64,000 nucleotides of DNA, taken from Mucilaginibacter xinganensis (GTDB lineage: Bacteria > Bacteroidota > Bacteroidia > Sphingobacteriales > Sphingobacteriaceae). Below the pieces are notes generated by a model. The model did not search any database, was not told where the DNA came from, and was given only the letters and a program-made list of their open reading frames with translations. The stretch covers positions 3,162,001-3,226,000 of the forward strand of contig NZ_CP022743.1 in NCBI RefSeq assembly GCF_002257585.1, in the 5' to 3' direction. A program made the translations under genes and the position numbers. Positions 56,666 to 64,000 of the stretch are shown here, piece after piece (position 1 is the stretch's first letter; every line of letters begins with the position of its first letter).

Positions 56666-57094
56666 ATGAATGTGAACGAATCTATTTCGAGCCAGTTAAA
56701 GCGCATAGCCAGGTTATATACCAGGCGCCTGTCGGTTGACCTCACCAACCTGAAAATCAATGGTTACTACGAGGTTTTGCTCACCTTGTATGACCAAAAA
56801 GAATTTCTGACTCAAAAAAAATTATCAATGTTGTTGCACATAGATAAATCACGCATGGTGAATATCATTTATTATTTAACCCAGAAAGGTTATACTTATG
56901 TTGAACAAAATAAGCTGGACAGAAGAGAGCACTTTGTATTCCTTTCTAACAAAGGAGAAGATATTATCCCGCTTATAAAGAGCGCCGTTTTAAAAAATAA
57001 TTTATTATTAAGAGCGGGCATTACCGAAAATGAGTTTGATAGTTTTATGACCGTGCTGTCAATGGTTGAAAACAACCTGTTAACTGCCTTATAA
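56666..57094 (+). CDS. MarR-family transcriptional regulator
   Basis: 142 residues, the usual MarR length. The winged helix-turn-helix is at about 45-100 (LTQKKLSMLLHIDKSRMVNIIYYLTQKGYTYVEQNKLDRREHFVFL, given here as landmarks LSMLLHIDKSRMVN and KLDRREHFVFLSNKGE). Flanking helices form the dimer interface. It is probably the local repressor of the TolC-RND-adaptor operon, relieved by a small ligand; that is inferred from position, since it lies downstream on the same strand and separated by a hairpin. The closest autoregulatory site would be in 56629-56665. Confidence 0.9.
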   Translation: MNVNESISSQLKRIARLYTRRLSVDLTNLKINGYYEVLLTLYDQKEFLTQKKLSMLLHIDKSRMVNIIYYLTQKGYTYVEQNKLDRREHFVFLSNKGEDIIPLIKSAVLKNNLLLRAGITENEFDSFMTVLSMVENNLLTAL

Positions 57095-57179
57095 CTATCA
57101 CAGTTCACATAAAAGTGATTAAGTTTTAAAACAGCTCTTTATAAATTCCCATAACCAGCATTATTAAAATCCTAAAGAG

Positions 57180-57698
57180 ATGAAAATTATCAGACTACCC
57201 GGCGTTTTACTTATCGCCCTTTCCTTGTTTGCTTCCAGCAATAGCTTAGCTCAGGCAAGTTTAAAAGTAATTCCGCAGAATGTTATTGAAGCATTTAAAA
57301 CAAAATATCCAAAAGGAGCGGTTAAAAACTGGAAATCAGAAACTAATGAATACACTGTAAAATTTACCATGGATAAACAAAAATACATCTCCAGTTACGA
57401 TCAGGAAGGTAACTGGATTCAAACAGTACGCAAAATTAACTGGACATGGGATTTACCCAAACCGGTACAAAACGCTGTTAAACACAGCAAGTATTCAGAC
57501 TGGACCGTTGACGAAATAAAAGAACTATGGGATTGTTCAGGACATTTTTTTCAACTATTTATTGATAACGGAAATTTACAAATAGATGCATTTCATGAGA
57601 ATATCTTCATTGAAAATTGGGTAATAGAATTTAATACTAACGGAGACCTTACTGAAAAAAAACGACTTGATAATGCAACTTCCAAAGGATATAAATAA
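57180..57698 (+). CDS. PepSY-like secreted protein
   Basis: 172 residues. A signal peptide (MKIIRLPGVLLIALSLFASS..LAQA) is followed by two PepSY-like units. The first begins VIPQNVIEAFKTKYPKGAVK, with a W and the strand YTVKFTMDKQKYISSYDQEG; the second begins LPKPVQNAVKHSKYSDW and ends DGDLTEKK-like NGDLTEKKRLD. This is the BLIP-like (PF11396-type) family of periplasmic or outer-membrane proteins in Bacteroidota. Binding of a peptidase or ligand is guessed from the fold. It lies 85 bp after the MarR gene, so co-expression is possible. Confidence 0.82.
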   Translation: MKIIRLPGVLLIALSLFASSNSLAQASLKVIPQNVIEAFKTKYPKGAVKNWKSETNEYTVKFTMDKQKYISSYDQEGNWIQTVRKINWTWDLPKPVQNAVKHSKYSDWTVDEIKELWDCSGHFFQLFIDNGNLQIDAFHENIFIENWVIEFNTNGDLTEKKRLDNATSKGYK

Positions 57699-57818
57699 AG
57701 AAAACTTACTTACACCTACCTTCTTTAACCCCGGCAAATCAGGCGGTCTGCTTTTTATTTACTCAAGTATATAATGTACAGTAAATTAGCACATAAAAAC
57801 TACTTTTTTTTCTGGTTA

Positions 57819-57848
57819 TTTGTAATTCGGATATTGCAGATAACTTTA
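57819..57848 (+). promoter_or_regulatory. Candidate Bacteroidota housekeeping promoter for the acyltransferase gene
   Basis: TTTG (57819-57822) and TAACTTTA (57841-57848) resemble the -33/-7 pair TTTG and TANNTTTG of Bacteroidota, with an 18-base spacer. It lies 33 bp before the start codon. Confidence 0.35.
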
Positions 57849-57880
57849 TACCACTAAACTCGTGTTACGATTATTAAAAA

Positions 57881-58855
57881 ATGGAAAAAGCATCAAGACT
57901 CGGAAATATTGATTTTTTAAAAGGTGTGTTAATAATTCTTGTTATCGCGGGCCATGTTTTACAGGGGCCGGTCCAACAAAATTTTTTAAGATATATTATA
58001 TATAGTTTTCATATGCCTGTTTTTATCGGCATTAGCGGTTATCTTTTCAACAGTACAAAAAATTCCAATCTTTCTATCTTAGGTTTAATTAATAAATATT
58101 GGCTCAGAATAATTGTACCGTGGATAATTGCCGTAATAGTTTATGCACTTATACTGAATCCACATTTTGGTGGCATTAATAAGGAAATTCATTTTATAGA
58201 GCATTCTTTTTTGAGCCCATTTTATCACCTTTGGTTTATTCCCGGCTTTTTGAGTTGGGTACTTATAACATGGGTAGCAAAAAAGCTTAAAATCTCTGAC
58301 GTGTACTTTTTGATCATTAGCGCAATTATCTCCATCGTAGCGCTCATTTTTAATTATTACCCGGAGCTATATCACCAAACTCCTGTTAACAGCACTATAA
58401 TAATCATCCTGCATACTTTTAAACCCTATTATTTAGTGTTCTTTGTATTTGGCAACTATTTAAAGTCACACCATTTTTCCTTTAACATGGCTGCTATAAA
58501 AATTGCAGCCATTAGCAGTTTAGCCGGAATAATTTTAATGTTTTTTTTCAATAGTATTATATTGAGCATCGTTTTGTTATTTGTTTTTAATGCTTTGCTA
58601 TTAATTATTTTAACAGATGCTGCACAGAAAAACACATTTCCTCATTCTGATAAGTTAGAGTGGATCGGTAAAAATTCATTAGGTATCTATTTATGGCATG
58701 TTTTGCCTATCAATATTCTTGAACGGCTTTTGGGCACAGGGAATTTACCACTATTTTACACCGTAACAATCGCCACGGAACTAGCTTTTCTTTTTGTGAT
58801 GATGCAGATCACAAAGATTAAACTAATCAACAAGTATGTGTTCGGAATGGTTTAG
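57881..58855 (+). CDS. Acyltransferase family 3 (membrane O-acyltransferase)
   Basis: 324 residues, about ten membrane segments. The N-terminal signature is GNIDFLKGVLIILVIAGHVL with the family's conserved His, then FHMPVFIGISGYLF and FYHLWFIPGFLSWVLITW; GKNSLGIYLWHVLPINIL lies near the end. Such enzymes acetylate or otherwise acylate sugars in exopolysaccharide, O-antigen or lipid precursors at the inner membrane. There is no glycan cluster adjacent, so the target is unclear. The gene stands alone between the PepSY-like gene and the convergent DUF3179 gene. Confidence 0.9.
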   Translation: MEKASRLGNIDFLKGVLIILVIAGHVLQGPVQQNFLRYIIYSFHMPVFIGISGYLFNSTKNSNLSILGLINKYWLRIIVPWIIAVIVYALILNPHFGGINKEIHFIEHSFLSPFYHLWFIPGFLSWVLITWVAKKLKISDVYFLIISAIISIVALIFNYYPELYHQTPVNSTIIIILHTFKPYYLVFFVFGNYLKSHHFSFNMAAIKIAAISSLAGIILMFFFNSIILSIVLLFVFNALLLIILTDAAQKNTFPHSDKLEWIGKNSLGIYLWHVLPINILERLLGTGNLPLFYTVTIATELAFLFVMMQITKIKLINKYVFGMV

Positions 58856-58924
58856 TGGATGTTTTAAATTATGCTAACGAACTTCAACATTTAAGAAACT
58901 AATCTTTATAAGCCTGCATTAGTG

Positions 58925-60121
58925 TTACTGAAATGAGGTACCTGGATGAAAGTGCCTCCATGAATGCAGATATTCCTGGTAGGCCTGAATTTTACCCAGT
59001 TGCGCTCCTTTATTTACGCCGGCAGTACATAAACCATCCCAATTCCAGGTTGATACTGTTTCCTGATCGGTTAACAATCCGGCAGGATCAAGGTTAAAAT
59101 GAAGCTCTTTGCCGTTCACCATCCTGTTCCAAACATGATAGGTAAGACTGTCTTTTTCAAGGCTAACCATAAGTGGCGTATTAGCTAATTTGTCATTAAG
59201 CAGTCGTTTTTTCACAAGATTACGCCAATTATATGCCTTAGCCTGCTTATCTACAATTACACCCACTATCCAGCTTTTTCTTACAAGGGTATCTTTATTT
59301 TTGATCGTACTGTCTTTATCTATGGCCTGGATCCGGTCGTAATTTTTTAAATCATTGTAATCCGTTAAATAATGGCTGTCCGGCTGTAAAATAAGTGAAC
59401 CCGGATATTTGGCCAGCCATGCCCCCAGCGTTGATTGCTCGTAATACAACTCTTTTAAATGGCTCCCCTTAAGTGGCCCCGCGGCGGCAATACCGGTAGC
59501 CTGGTACCACCAACTTTTGGTTGCAGCGTCCTCAATTACTGCGTTATAGTGCCTTGCGCCTACCAGGCGAAAATCCTGCCTTTTGCCATTAACAACCGGA
59601 CTAAATACACGTCCGGTGCGGCACATGGTACAATAAGTAACCAGCACAGGTTCGCCGCCAACATTGTCCTGTACCTTATGATGGTACCCCAGATAAACCA
59701 GCGGATAAGCCTTTGCAACACCATTATTAACCACACCTAATATCACAAGACTCTCTGGTACATGGTTATGTACCGCATTAGCGAAACTTACTGTTTTGGG
59801 TTCTTCAAACATGGTTTCAGCTTTATACAAAACATCGCTCACATAAAAGGTACCCAGGTAAAATACTAATGCCGCTACTTTAATCACCTTATTTTTAAGT
59901 GTATTTGCCGTAAAATACTTTACAATATAAAAAAGCACCATTATAGCACCGGCTATGCGCAACGGGGTTATGATTTTTTCAAGATAATAGGATACGGTTA
60001 TAGCGTTGAGGTCCTGGCTGCCCGGGAACGGCATTAAAAGGTAAGCATGTACAAGTCCCGGAATCAGTAATAAGCAGAACCCTATCCAAAAAATCCAGGG
60101 ACTGGTTTTATTCTCTATCAT
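58925..60121 (-). CDS. DUF3179 domain membrane protein
   Basis: 398 residues. Three hydrophobic segments lie at about 10-28, 50-70 and 80-97, followed by a DUF3179 domain (about 115-380) with the conserved stretch GGEPVLVTYCTMCRTGRVFSP containing CTMC (Cys164, Cys167), GARHYNAVIEDAATKSWW and SWRHFHPGTS-like C-terminus. The family's function is unknown. The CxxC and the conserved HYN/DxxT/WW residues suggest a metal- or redox-dependent protein. It is the last gene of the minus-strand group and lies 150 bp after the first CxxC protein with a strong hairpin between, so it may be transcribed only by read-through. Confidence 0.88.
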   Translation of the reverse strand: MIENKTSPWIFWIGFCLLLIPGLVHAYLLMPFPGSQDLNAITVSYYLEKIITPLRIAGAIMVLFYIVKYFTANTLKNKVIKVAALVFYLGTFYVSDVLYKAETMFEEPKTVSFANAVHNHVPESLVILGVVNNGVAKAYPLVYLGYHHKVQDNVGGEPVLVTYCTMCRTGRVFSPVVNGKRQDFRLVGARHYNAVIEDAATKSWWYQATGIAAAGPLKGSHLKELYYEQSTLGAWLAKYPGSLILQPDSHYLTDYNDLKNYDRIQAIDKDSTIKNKDTLVRKSWIVGVIVDKQAKAYNWRNLVKKRLLNDKLANTPLMVSLEKDSLTYHVWNRMVNGKELHFNLDPAGLLTDQETVSTWNWDGLCTAGVNKGAQLGKIQAYQEYLHSWRHFHPGTSFQ

Positions 60122-60199
60122 TTAAATATCAGGTTAATTGGCGGATTGAATATAGATAATAATAATAATACTTTGTCAAATTTATCTTGAGAAAAAGAA

Positions 60200-60248
60200 T
60201 CAGGAAACCAGGATAGCCGATGTCTAATCTTTACTCCTGGTTTCCTGA
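60200..60248 (-). terminator. Strong hairpin between the AhpD-like gene and the DUF3179 gene
   Basis: TCAGGAAACCAGGA (60200-60213) and TCCTGGTTTCCTGA (60235-60248) are a perfect 14-bp inverted repeat around a 21-base loop. On the minus strand it lies 23 bp past the stop codon of the AhpD-like gene and is followed by TTCTTTTTC. It may terminate or attenuate the operon. The surrounding AGTCAGG/AACCAGG units also look like degenerate 7-8-mers. Confidence 0.6.
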
Positions 60249-60271
60249 CTCTTTGACTCTATATCCTGAAA

Positions 60272-60811
60272 CTAATACTTTCCATAGCCAACGAAGGCCA
60301 TGCGTTCGCCCATTTCTTTATAGGCCTCGTTAGGTTCAGGCGCCCAGGTCCCTAACCCGTCAACGTACCGGTTAAACATGCAAAATGCTGCAGCAATCAA
60401 TACGGTGTCGTGAATCTCGCTATCAACAGCACCCTTTTCGCGGGCTGCTGCCACATCAGCCTCCGATACATTTTCACCCCCCTTTTGTACCTGATGCGCG
60501 ATATGTAGTAAAGCCCTTAATTTTTCTGACACCGGGGTATTTGGCAATCCGGCCTTAATATCGTCAATTAAATTAAGTCCACTGTTCAGGTGGGCCGCCG
60601 CCGCCGCTGCGTGAGATGTGTGACAAAAATGGCATTGGTTCCACCATGATACCGATGCTGCAATAATCTCCCTTTCGCCGCTGTTCAGCTCCGATGGTCC
60701 ACGTAATAATGTTTCCGCCAGGTCAAGTAGTGGTTTTGCAGTTTCCGGCCTGTAGTTTAATAACCCTACAATACCGGGTAATTCTTCATTTTTTAATTTA
60801 ATATGTGCCAT
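60272..60811 (-). CDS. AhpD-like carboxymuconolactone decarboxylase family protein (copy 1)
   Basis: 179 residues with the alkylhydroperoxidase-like fold. The redox motif is Cys60-His-Phe-Cys63 followed by HTSHAAAAAAH, preceded by ELNSGEREIIAASVSWWNQC. The C-terminal half has the family-typical DAAAREKG / EIHDTVLIAAAFCMFNRYVDGL. Members reduce peroxides using a CxxC pair and a proton-relay His/Glu. It is the third of three tandem copies in transcription order, separated from copy 2 by 11 bp. This copy has the His-rich variant after the CxxC (THxSHA rather than NxHGA). Confidence 0.9.
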   Translation of the reverse strand: MAHIKLKNEELPGIVGLLNYRPETAKPLLDLAETLLRGPSELNSGEREIIAASVSWWNQCHFCHTSHAAAAAAHLNSGLNLIDDIKAGLPNTPVSEKLRALLHIAHQVQKGGENVSEADVAAAREKGAVDSEIHDTVLIAAAFCMFNRYVDGLGTWAPEPNEAYKEMGERMAFVGYGKY

Positions 60812-60822
60812 AATTTCATTTT

Positions 60823-61401
60823 TTAAATTTTTTCGGTTAATACTATTTCACTTACTTTGGGCGGAGGAGTCAGGTATCCCTCGCGGGCGCGTTGCTCCCC
60901 CATCTTATCATATAACTCGTCATTATCAGGTTGCCAGGTGGCGAGTCCGTCCACGTATCGGTTATACATGCAAAAAGCTGCTGCTATCAAAACTGTATCA
61001 TGTATCTCAATATCTGTTGCGCCTTGGCTGCGGGCCAACACTACATCGGCGGTAGTTACATTTTTACCGGCAACCTGCACTTTTGCTGCAATTCTTAATA
61101 AAGCCTTTAATTTATTGCTGATGGGTGCGTTTTCAGGGTTATCCAATACCTGTTTAACGACTTCAGCGTCATTACCCAATTGATGTTTAGCAATAGCACC
61201 ATGAATATTAGTACAATAAAAGCAAGCATTCAGGTTTGACGTATAGGTAGCGATCAATTCCCTTTCTCCCGCGCTAAGCGAAGAATGCGGGTTATGAAGT
61301 AATACCTGCACTAAGTTATTTAAAGGTGCAGCGGTAACTGGCCTGTACATAAATAAACTCCGGATGCCCGGGAAGTCATTTGACAAATTAATATGTGGCA
61401 T
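60823..61401 (-). CDS. AhpD-like carboxymuconolactone decarboxylase family protein (copy 2)
   Basis: 192 residues, same fold. The redox motif is Cys60-Phe-Tyr-Cys63 in NACFYCTNIHGAIA, and the C-terminal hallmark is EIHDTVLIAAAFCMYNRYVDGL. A C-terminal extension of about 12 residues (PPKVSEIVLTEKI) is not in the other two. It lies 18 bp downstream of copy 3 and 11 bp upstream of copy 1, so the three are co-transcribed. The peroxide-reducing role is by family. The natural substrate and reductant are unknown. Confidence 0.9.
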   Translation of the reverse strand: MPHINLSNDFPGIRSLFMYRPVTAAPLNNLVQVLLHNPHSSLSAGERELIATYTSNLNACFYCTNIHGAIAKHQLGNDAEVVKQVLDNPENAPISNKLKALLRIAAKVQVAGKNVTTADVVLARSQGATDIEIHDTVLIAAAFCMYNRYVDGLATWQPDNDELYDKMGEQRAREGYLTPPPKVSEIVLTEKI

Positions 61402-61419
61402 AAACAGTTGATTAATGAT

Positions 61420-61968
61420 TTATTTGTAGACACTCGATTGATAACCTTCTTCGGCACGCCGTGGGGCTCTTTCCACATAAAATAGCCTGTCCTGCGGCGC
61501 CCAGGTGTCTAACCCATCAACATAACGATTGAACATGCAGAACGCTGCAGCAATTAAAACCGTATCATGTATTTCTGCATCTGTTGCACCTGCCGCTTTT
61601 GCTGCTGCTATTTGCGGAACTGTCACTTGCTTCCCTCCTTTTTGAACGCTTCCGGAGATGCCGAGCAAAGCCTTCATTTTAGCTGATATTTCGGCTGAAC
61701 TGAAATTTCTCTTGATATCATCTATTTGGCCTGTATCACATTTCAGATAATGCCCAGCCAAGGCCCCATGTACATTCTGACAAAAAAAGCAATCATTGAG
61801 GTAAGATACATAAGTACCTATGAGTTCCCGCTCGCCACGCGTTAGCGTGTTATTATCATCCCGCAACAAAACCTCTGCTAAAGCATTTAACGGTTTCGCA
61901 GTTTCAGGGCGGTAAGCCATCGGCCCGCGAATGCCTGGTAAATCATTTCCGAATTCTATATGTGCCAT
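61420..61968 (-). CDS. AhpD-like carboxymuconolactone decarboxylase family protein (copy 3)
   Basis: 182 residues. The redox motif is Cys60-Phe-Phe-Cys63 in NDCFFCQNVHGALA, and the C-terminal hallmark is EIHDTVLIAAAFCMFNRYVDGL. The CxxC pairs of all three copies occupy residues 60 and 63, so the copies align without gaps through this region, yet they differ at many positions and are not recent duplicates. It is the first of the three in transcription order, 75 bp after the MFS gene. The enzyme may form heteromeric assemblies with the other two; that is a guess. Confidence 0.9.
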   Translation of the reverse strand: MAHIEFGNDLPGIRGPMAYRPETAKPLNALAEVLLRDDNNTLTRGERELIGTYVSYLNDCFFCQNVHGALAGHYLKCDTGQIDDIKRNFSSAEISAKMKALLGISGSVQKGGKQVTVPQIAAAKAAGATDAEIHDTVLIAAAFCMFNRYVDGLDTWAPQDRLFYVERAPRRAEEGYQSSVYK

Positions 61969-62043
61969 AATTTTAATTTTTATGTAGATAATTTAGCTAA
62001 GTATTTTAAATTTTAATATTCGTCCTAATTTCAATTTCCGGCT

Positions 62044-63294
62044 TTATTGATAATCTGACGGTTGAATATTCCGTGCGAACAAAACAACAAATAGGCCCAA
62101 CAAAAACACCAGTGAAAAAACGAACAATGCATTTCCATAACCGCCCAGTGTTGTTACAAGGATGCCCACAAACAATACGGCGGCAGCTGTAAACAATCGC
62201 CCCGCATTAAAACAAATACCGGTGGCTGATGCCCTCACTGCTGTTGGAAACAATTGCGGAATATAGACTGAAAGGATTCCCTGGCTGGCTCCGAAAAACA
62301 GCGCGAGTACGGCGATTTCCGCATAAATACCGACAGAAAATGACAGGTTAGTTTTAAAAAGCACAAATGCCATTATCGTACATACCGTAAATGACGTAAT
62401 TAATGACCGTCTTAAGCCCATCAGATTAACCAGCCAACCTGAGAAAAACCCACCGGTTAAGCCCCCCATGCCAAGGCACATCATGCTCAATCCACGCTCT
62501 TTATGTGCGTCGCCTGTGATCAGGCTTTGGATCCAGGTGGGCATCCATGAGAATATGGCCCATAAACCTATCAGCATCGTTCCAAAAATTAGCGAGCCTA
62601 TTAAAAGGGCTTTCCTGTTTTGCGCCGAGAATAGCTGTTGCGTTGCCGCAGGTAGACTTAATTTTTCATACTTGTGCTTAATCCATACTGCCGATTCATT
62701 GATAAACCAACAACCCAGCAACGCGAGCAAGACAGGCACAGCGCCGATAAAGAATCCCTGGCGCCACGAGGTAACAAAATAATTAATTGCGCCGGCTGAA
62801 AATATGCCTACCGGGAAAGAAATAGACAAGATACCTGTATAAACAGCTTTACTCTTTTGCGGCCAAACTTCGCTTAATAATGTAAAAGCAATTACAAGGT
62901 CTCCCCCTACGCCAAAACCGCTAAAAAAACGACAGGCCATAATACCGTACCAGTTGGTCATAAAACCAGTTAAAATGGTAAATACGCCGTAACTCGCAAC
63001 TGCAAGTAACAAGGCCTTTTTTCTGCCTATCCTGTCGCTAATGATTCCCCATAGAAATCCACCTATCGCCCAACCGAAAATAAACAGGGAATTGATGGAG
63101 CCGCTTAAATAATTAAGCTGCTCCGGGCTCTTATCTCCCTGCATTTCTTTCACCACAACAGGCAAATAAACAGACATTAAAGTTGATACCGCCCCGCCAA
63201 AAGCACTGCTCACAAAACAAATTGTAAATAGTGCGGCAAGTTTAGCGGAGGTTAACTGCGGCTTTTGCAACGCGTTTATACTTAATGTTTCCAT
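62044..63294 (-). CDS. MFS transporter (aromatic acid:H+ symporter/sugar porter type)
   Basis: 416 residues, twelve predicted membrane segments. The loop 2-3 motif is GGFLWGIISDRIGRKK, and RFFSGFGVGGDLVIAFTLLSEVWP follows in TM4-TM5, both typical of organic-acid and sugar MFS carriers. GGFFSGWLVNLMGLRR marks the second half. It probably imports a small organic compound across the inner membrane after the receptor has brought it across the outer membrane. Its ATG follows the receptor stop with no base between, which indicates tight translational coupling. Confidence 0.92.
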   Translation of the reverse strand: METLSINALQKPQLTSAKLAALFTICFVSSAFGGAVSTLMSVYLPVVVKEMQGDKSPEQLNYLSGSINSLFIFGWAIGGFLWGIISDRIGRKKALLLAVASYGVFTILTGFMTNWYGIMACRFFSGFGVGGDLVIAFTLLSEVWPQKSKAVYTGILSISFPVGIFSAGAINYFVTSWRQGFFIGAVPVLLALLGCWFINESAVWIKHKYEKLSLPAATQQLFSAQNRKALLIGSLIFGTMLIGLWAIFSWMPTWIQSLITGDAHKERGLSMMCLGMGGLTGGFFSGWLVNLMGLRRSLITSFTVCTIMAFVLFKTNLSFSVGIYAEIAVLALFFGASQGILSVYIPQLFPTAVRASATGICFNAGRLFTAAAVLFVGILVTTLGGYGNALFVFSLVFLLGLFVVLFARNIQPSDYQ

Positions 63295-64000
63295 CTATCT
63301 TAATAAATTATCGAAAGTTATTGCCACGTAATAAATTGCACCAATTGACGGCGAACCATAAGCCTGGTAAACATGGTTATTAAATATATTGCTCGCGCCC
63401 AGTTTAACGGTTGCGTTAGCTTTAGGAAGTTTTTTATTAACCTGCAAATCAACAAGTGAATAAGCGTTTATCCGGCCCGGTCTCTCAGCATTAAATGTCC
63501 CGTACCAGTCAAACGCGCTTTGCCAATGCCAGTTCACATTAAACCCATAACCATTTGAAACATTGCTATTAGCAAACATCATATTGCCGCTCCACTTTGG
63601 TGTATTGAAAGCCGCTACGTTATTTTGATTGGCTTTACCCAAATCAAATGTTGCAAGGGTAACATTAGCACCTGCTGAATATCCTTTCGGTATTAAATAA
63701 GTTAACCCCGCTCCGGCTCCCTGCTCAGAAACTTTATCAGAAGCATTGGTATATAGCTGGAACGCATGAATCTTACCATTAAGAATATCGCTGGCTGCTG
63801 CCGGGTTAATTTCACCATCGTTACCGATTACGTTATCCTGCGGTGCTATAACAACCGTATTTAATATAAAGTCGGTGTAGCTACTGTAATAATAATTTAT
63901 ATCTATTAATAGCTTATCTGCTATTAAGCCTTTGTAACCCAGTTCAAATGCTTTTTGTTGTTCAGGTTTTATATAGGCTACATTTGACTTCTTCAGCAGG
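63295..64000 (-). CDS. TonB-dependent receptor, C-terminal part (continues past the window)
   Basis: The frame is open from the right edge to the TAG at 63295-63297, giving about 234 residues of a beta-barrel. Recognisable features are alternating strands (LLIDINYYYSSYTDFILNT), QQKAFELGYKG, GAGAGLTYLIPKGYSAGANV, and the terminal part (VNKKLPKANATVKLGASNIF, NHVYQAYGSPSIGAIYYVAI, TFDNLLR), whose last residue is not the usual Phe. It belongs to the outer-membrane receptor family that uses TonB energy to import large or scarce ligands. The N-terminal plug and signal peptide are outside the window. It forms an operon with the MFS gene (no gap) and the AhpD-like genes. Confidence 0.9.
   Translation of the reverse strand, partial: LLKKSNVAYIKPEQQKAFELGYKGLIADKLLIDINYYYSSYTDFILNTVVIAPQDNVIGNDGEINPAAASDILNGKIHAFQLYTNASDKVSEQGAGAGLTYLIPKGYSAGANVTLATFDLGKANQNNVAAFNTPKWSGNMMFANSNVSNGYGFNVNWHWQSAFDWYGTFNAERPGRINAYSLVDLQVNKKLPKANATVKLGASNIFNNHVYQAYGSPSIGAIYYVAITFDNLLR

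Overview
The window is a chromosomal segment of a Bacteroidota bacterium, most likely a Sphingobacteriaceae member close to Mucilaginibacter or Pedobacter. That placement is inferred from the AT-rich base composition, the arrays of ~800-residue MacB/FtsX permeases ending in NPVKSL(R/K)SE, a WbqC-family protein, DUF4251, DUF4097 and PepSY-like secreted proteins, a TonB-dependent receptor, and very short intergenic gaps with weak Shine-Dalgarno signals. I see no tRNA, rRNA, CRISPR array, transposase or prophage gene.

Region 1 (1-29016, all minus strand) is an array of eleven ABC permease paralogs: nine intact, one broken by an internal deletion plus frameshift, and one cut by the left edge. A DUF4097 beta-helix protein is embedded between two of them. 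Upstream of the array, in the direction of transcription, lie one MacB-type ATPase and one HlyD-type adaptor. The permeases are diverged from each other, so they are old paralogs. A terminator after the DUF4097 gene and a recurring TGCAAC-N17-CGTC promoter-like motif before at least three genes argue that the array is several transcripts. A composite repeat in inverted orientation sits on either side of the 11.9-26.5 kb part.

Region 2 (29017-35090, plus strand) is divergent from the adaptor gene. It starts with a sigma-54-dependent response regulator overlapping its sensor kinase, probably the controller of the array. An NADPH:FMN reductase, an ApbE-DUF2271 fusion and a PepSY-type membrane protein follow, and look like an extracytoplasmic flavin/electron-transfer set.

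Region 3 (35214-50775) is mostly housekeeping: htpG, a DUF4251 protein, bioB, mgtE, a YigZ/IMPACT protein, an EamA transporter, ribD, prmC, a Xer recombinase, aroQ, a large MscS-type channel, a family 2 glycosyltransferase, a lipid A-type acyltransferase, a WbqC protein and a small membrane protein. Two of these genes (prmC and the glycosyltransferase) carry degenerate seven-base repeats inside their coding sequence.

Region 4 (50875-58855) holds a TolC-RND-adaptor efflux operon followed by a MarR regulator, a PepSY-like secreted protein and an acyltransferase-3 protein. The RND pump lacks two of the classical proton-relay residues.

Region 5 (58925-64000, minus strand) reads as one operon: a TonB-dependent receptor (cut by the right edge) directly abutting an MFS transporter, then three tandem AhpD-like CxxC proteins and, after a strong hairpin, a DUF3179 membrane protein. 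Its substrate is not evident.
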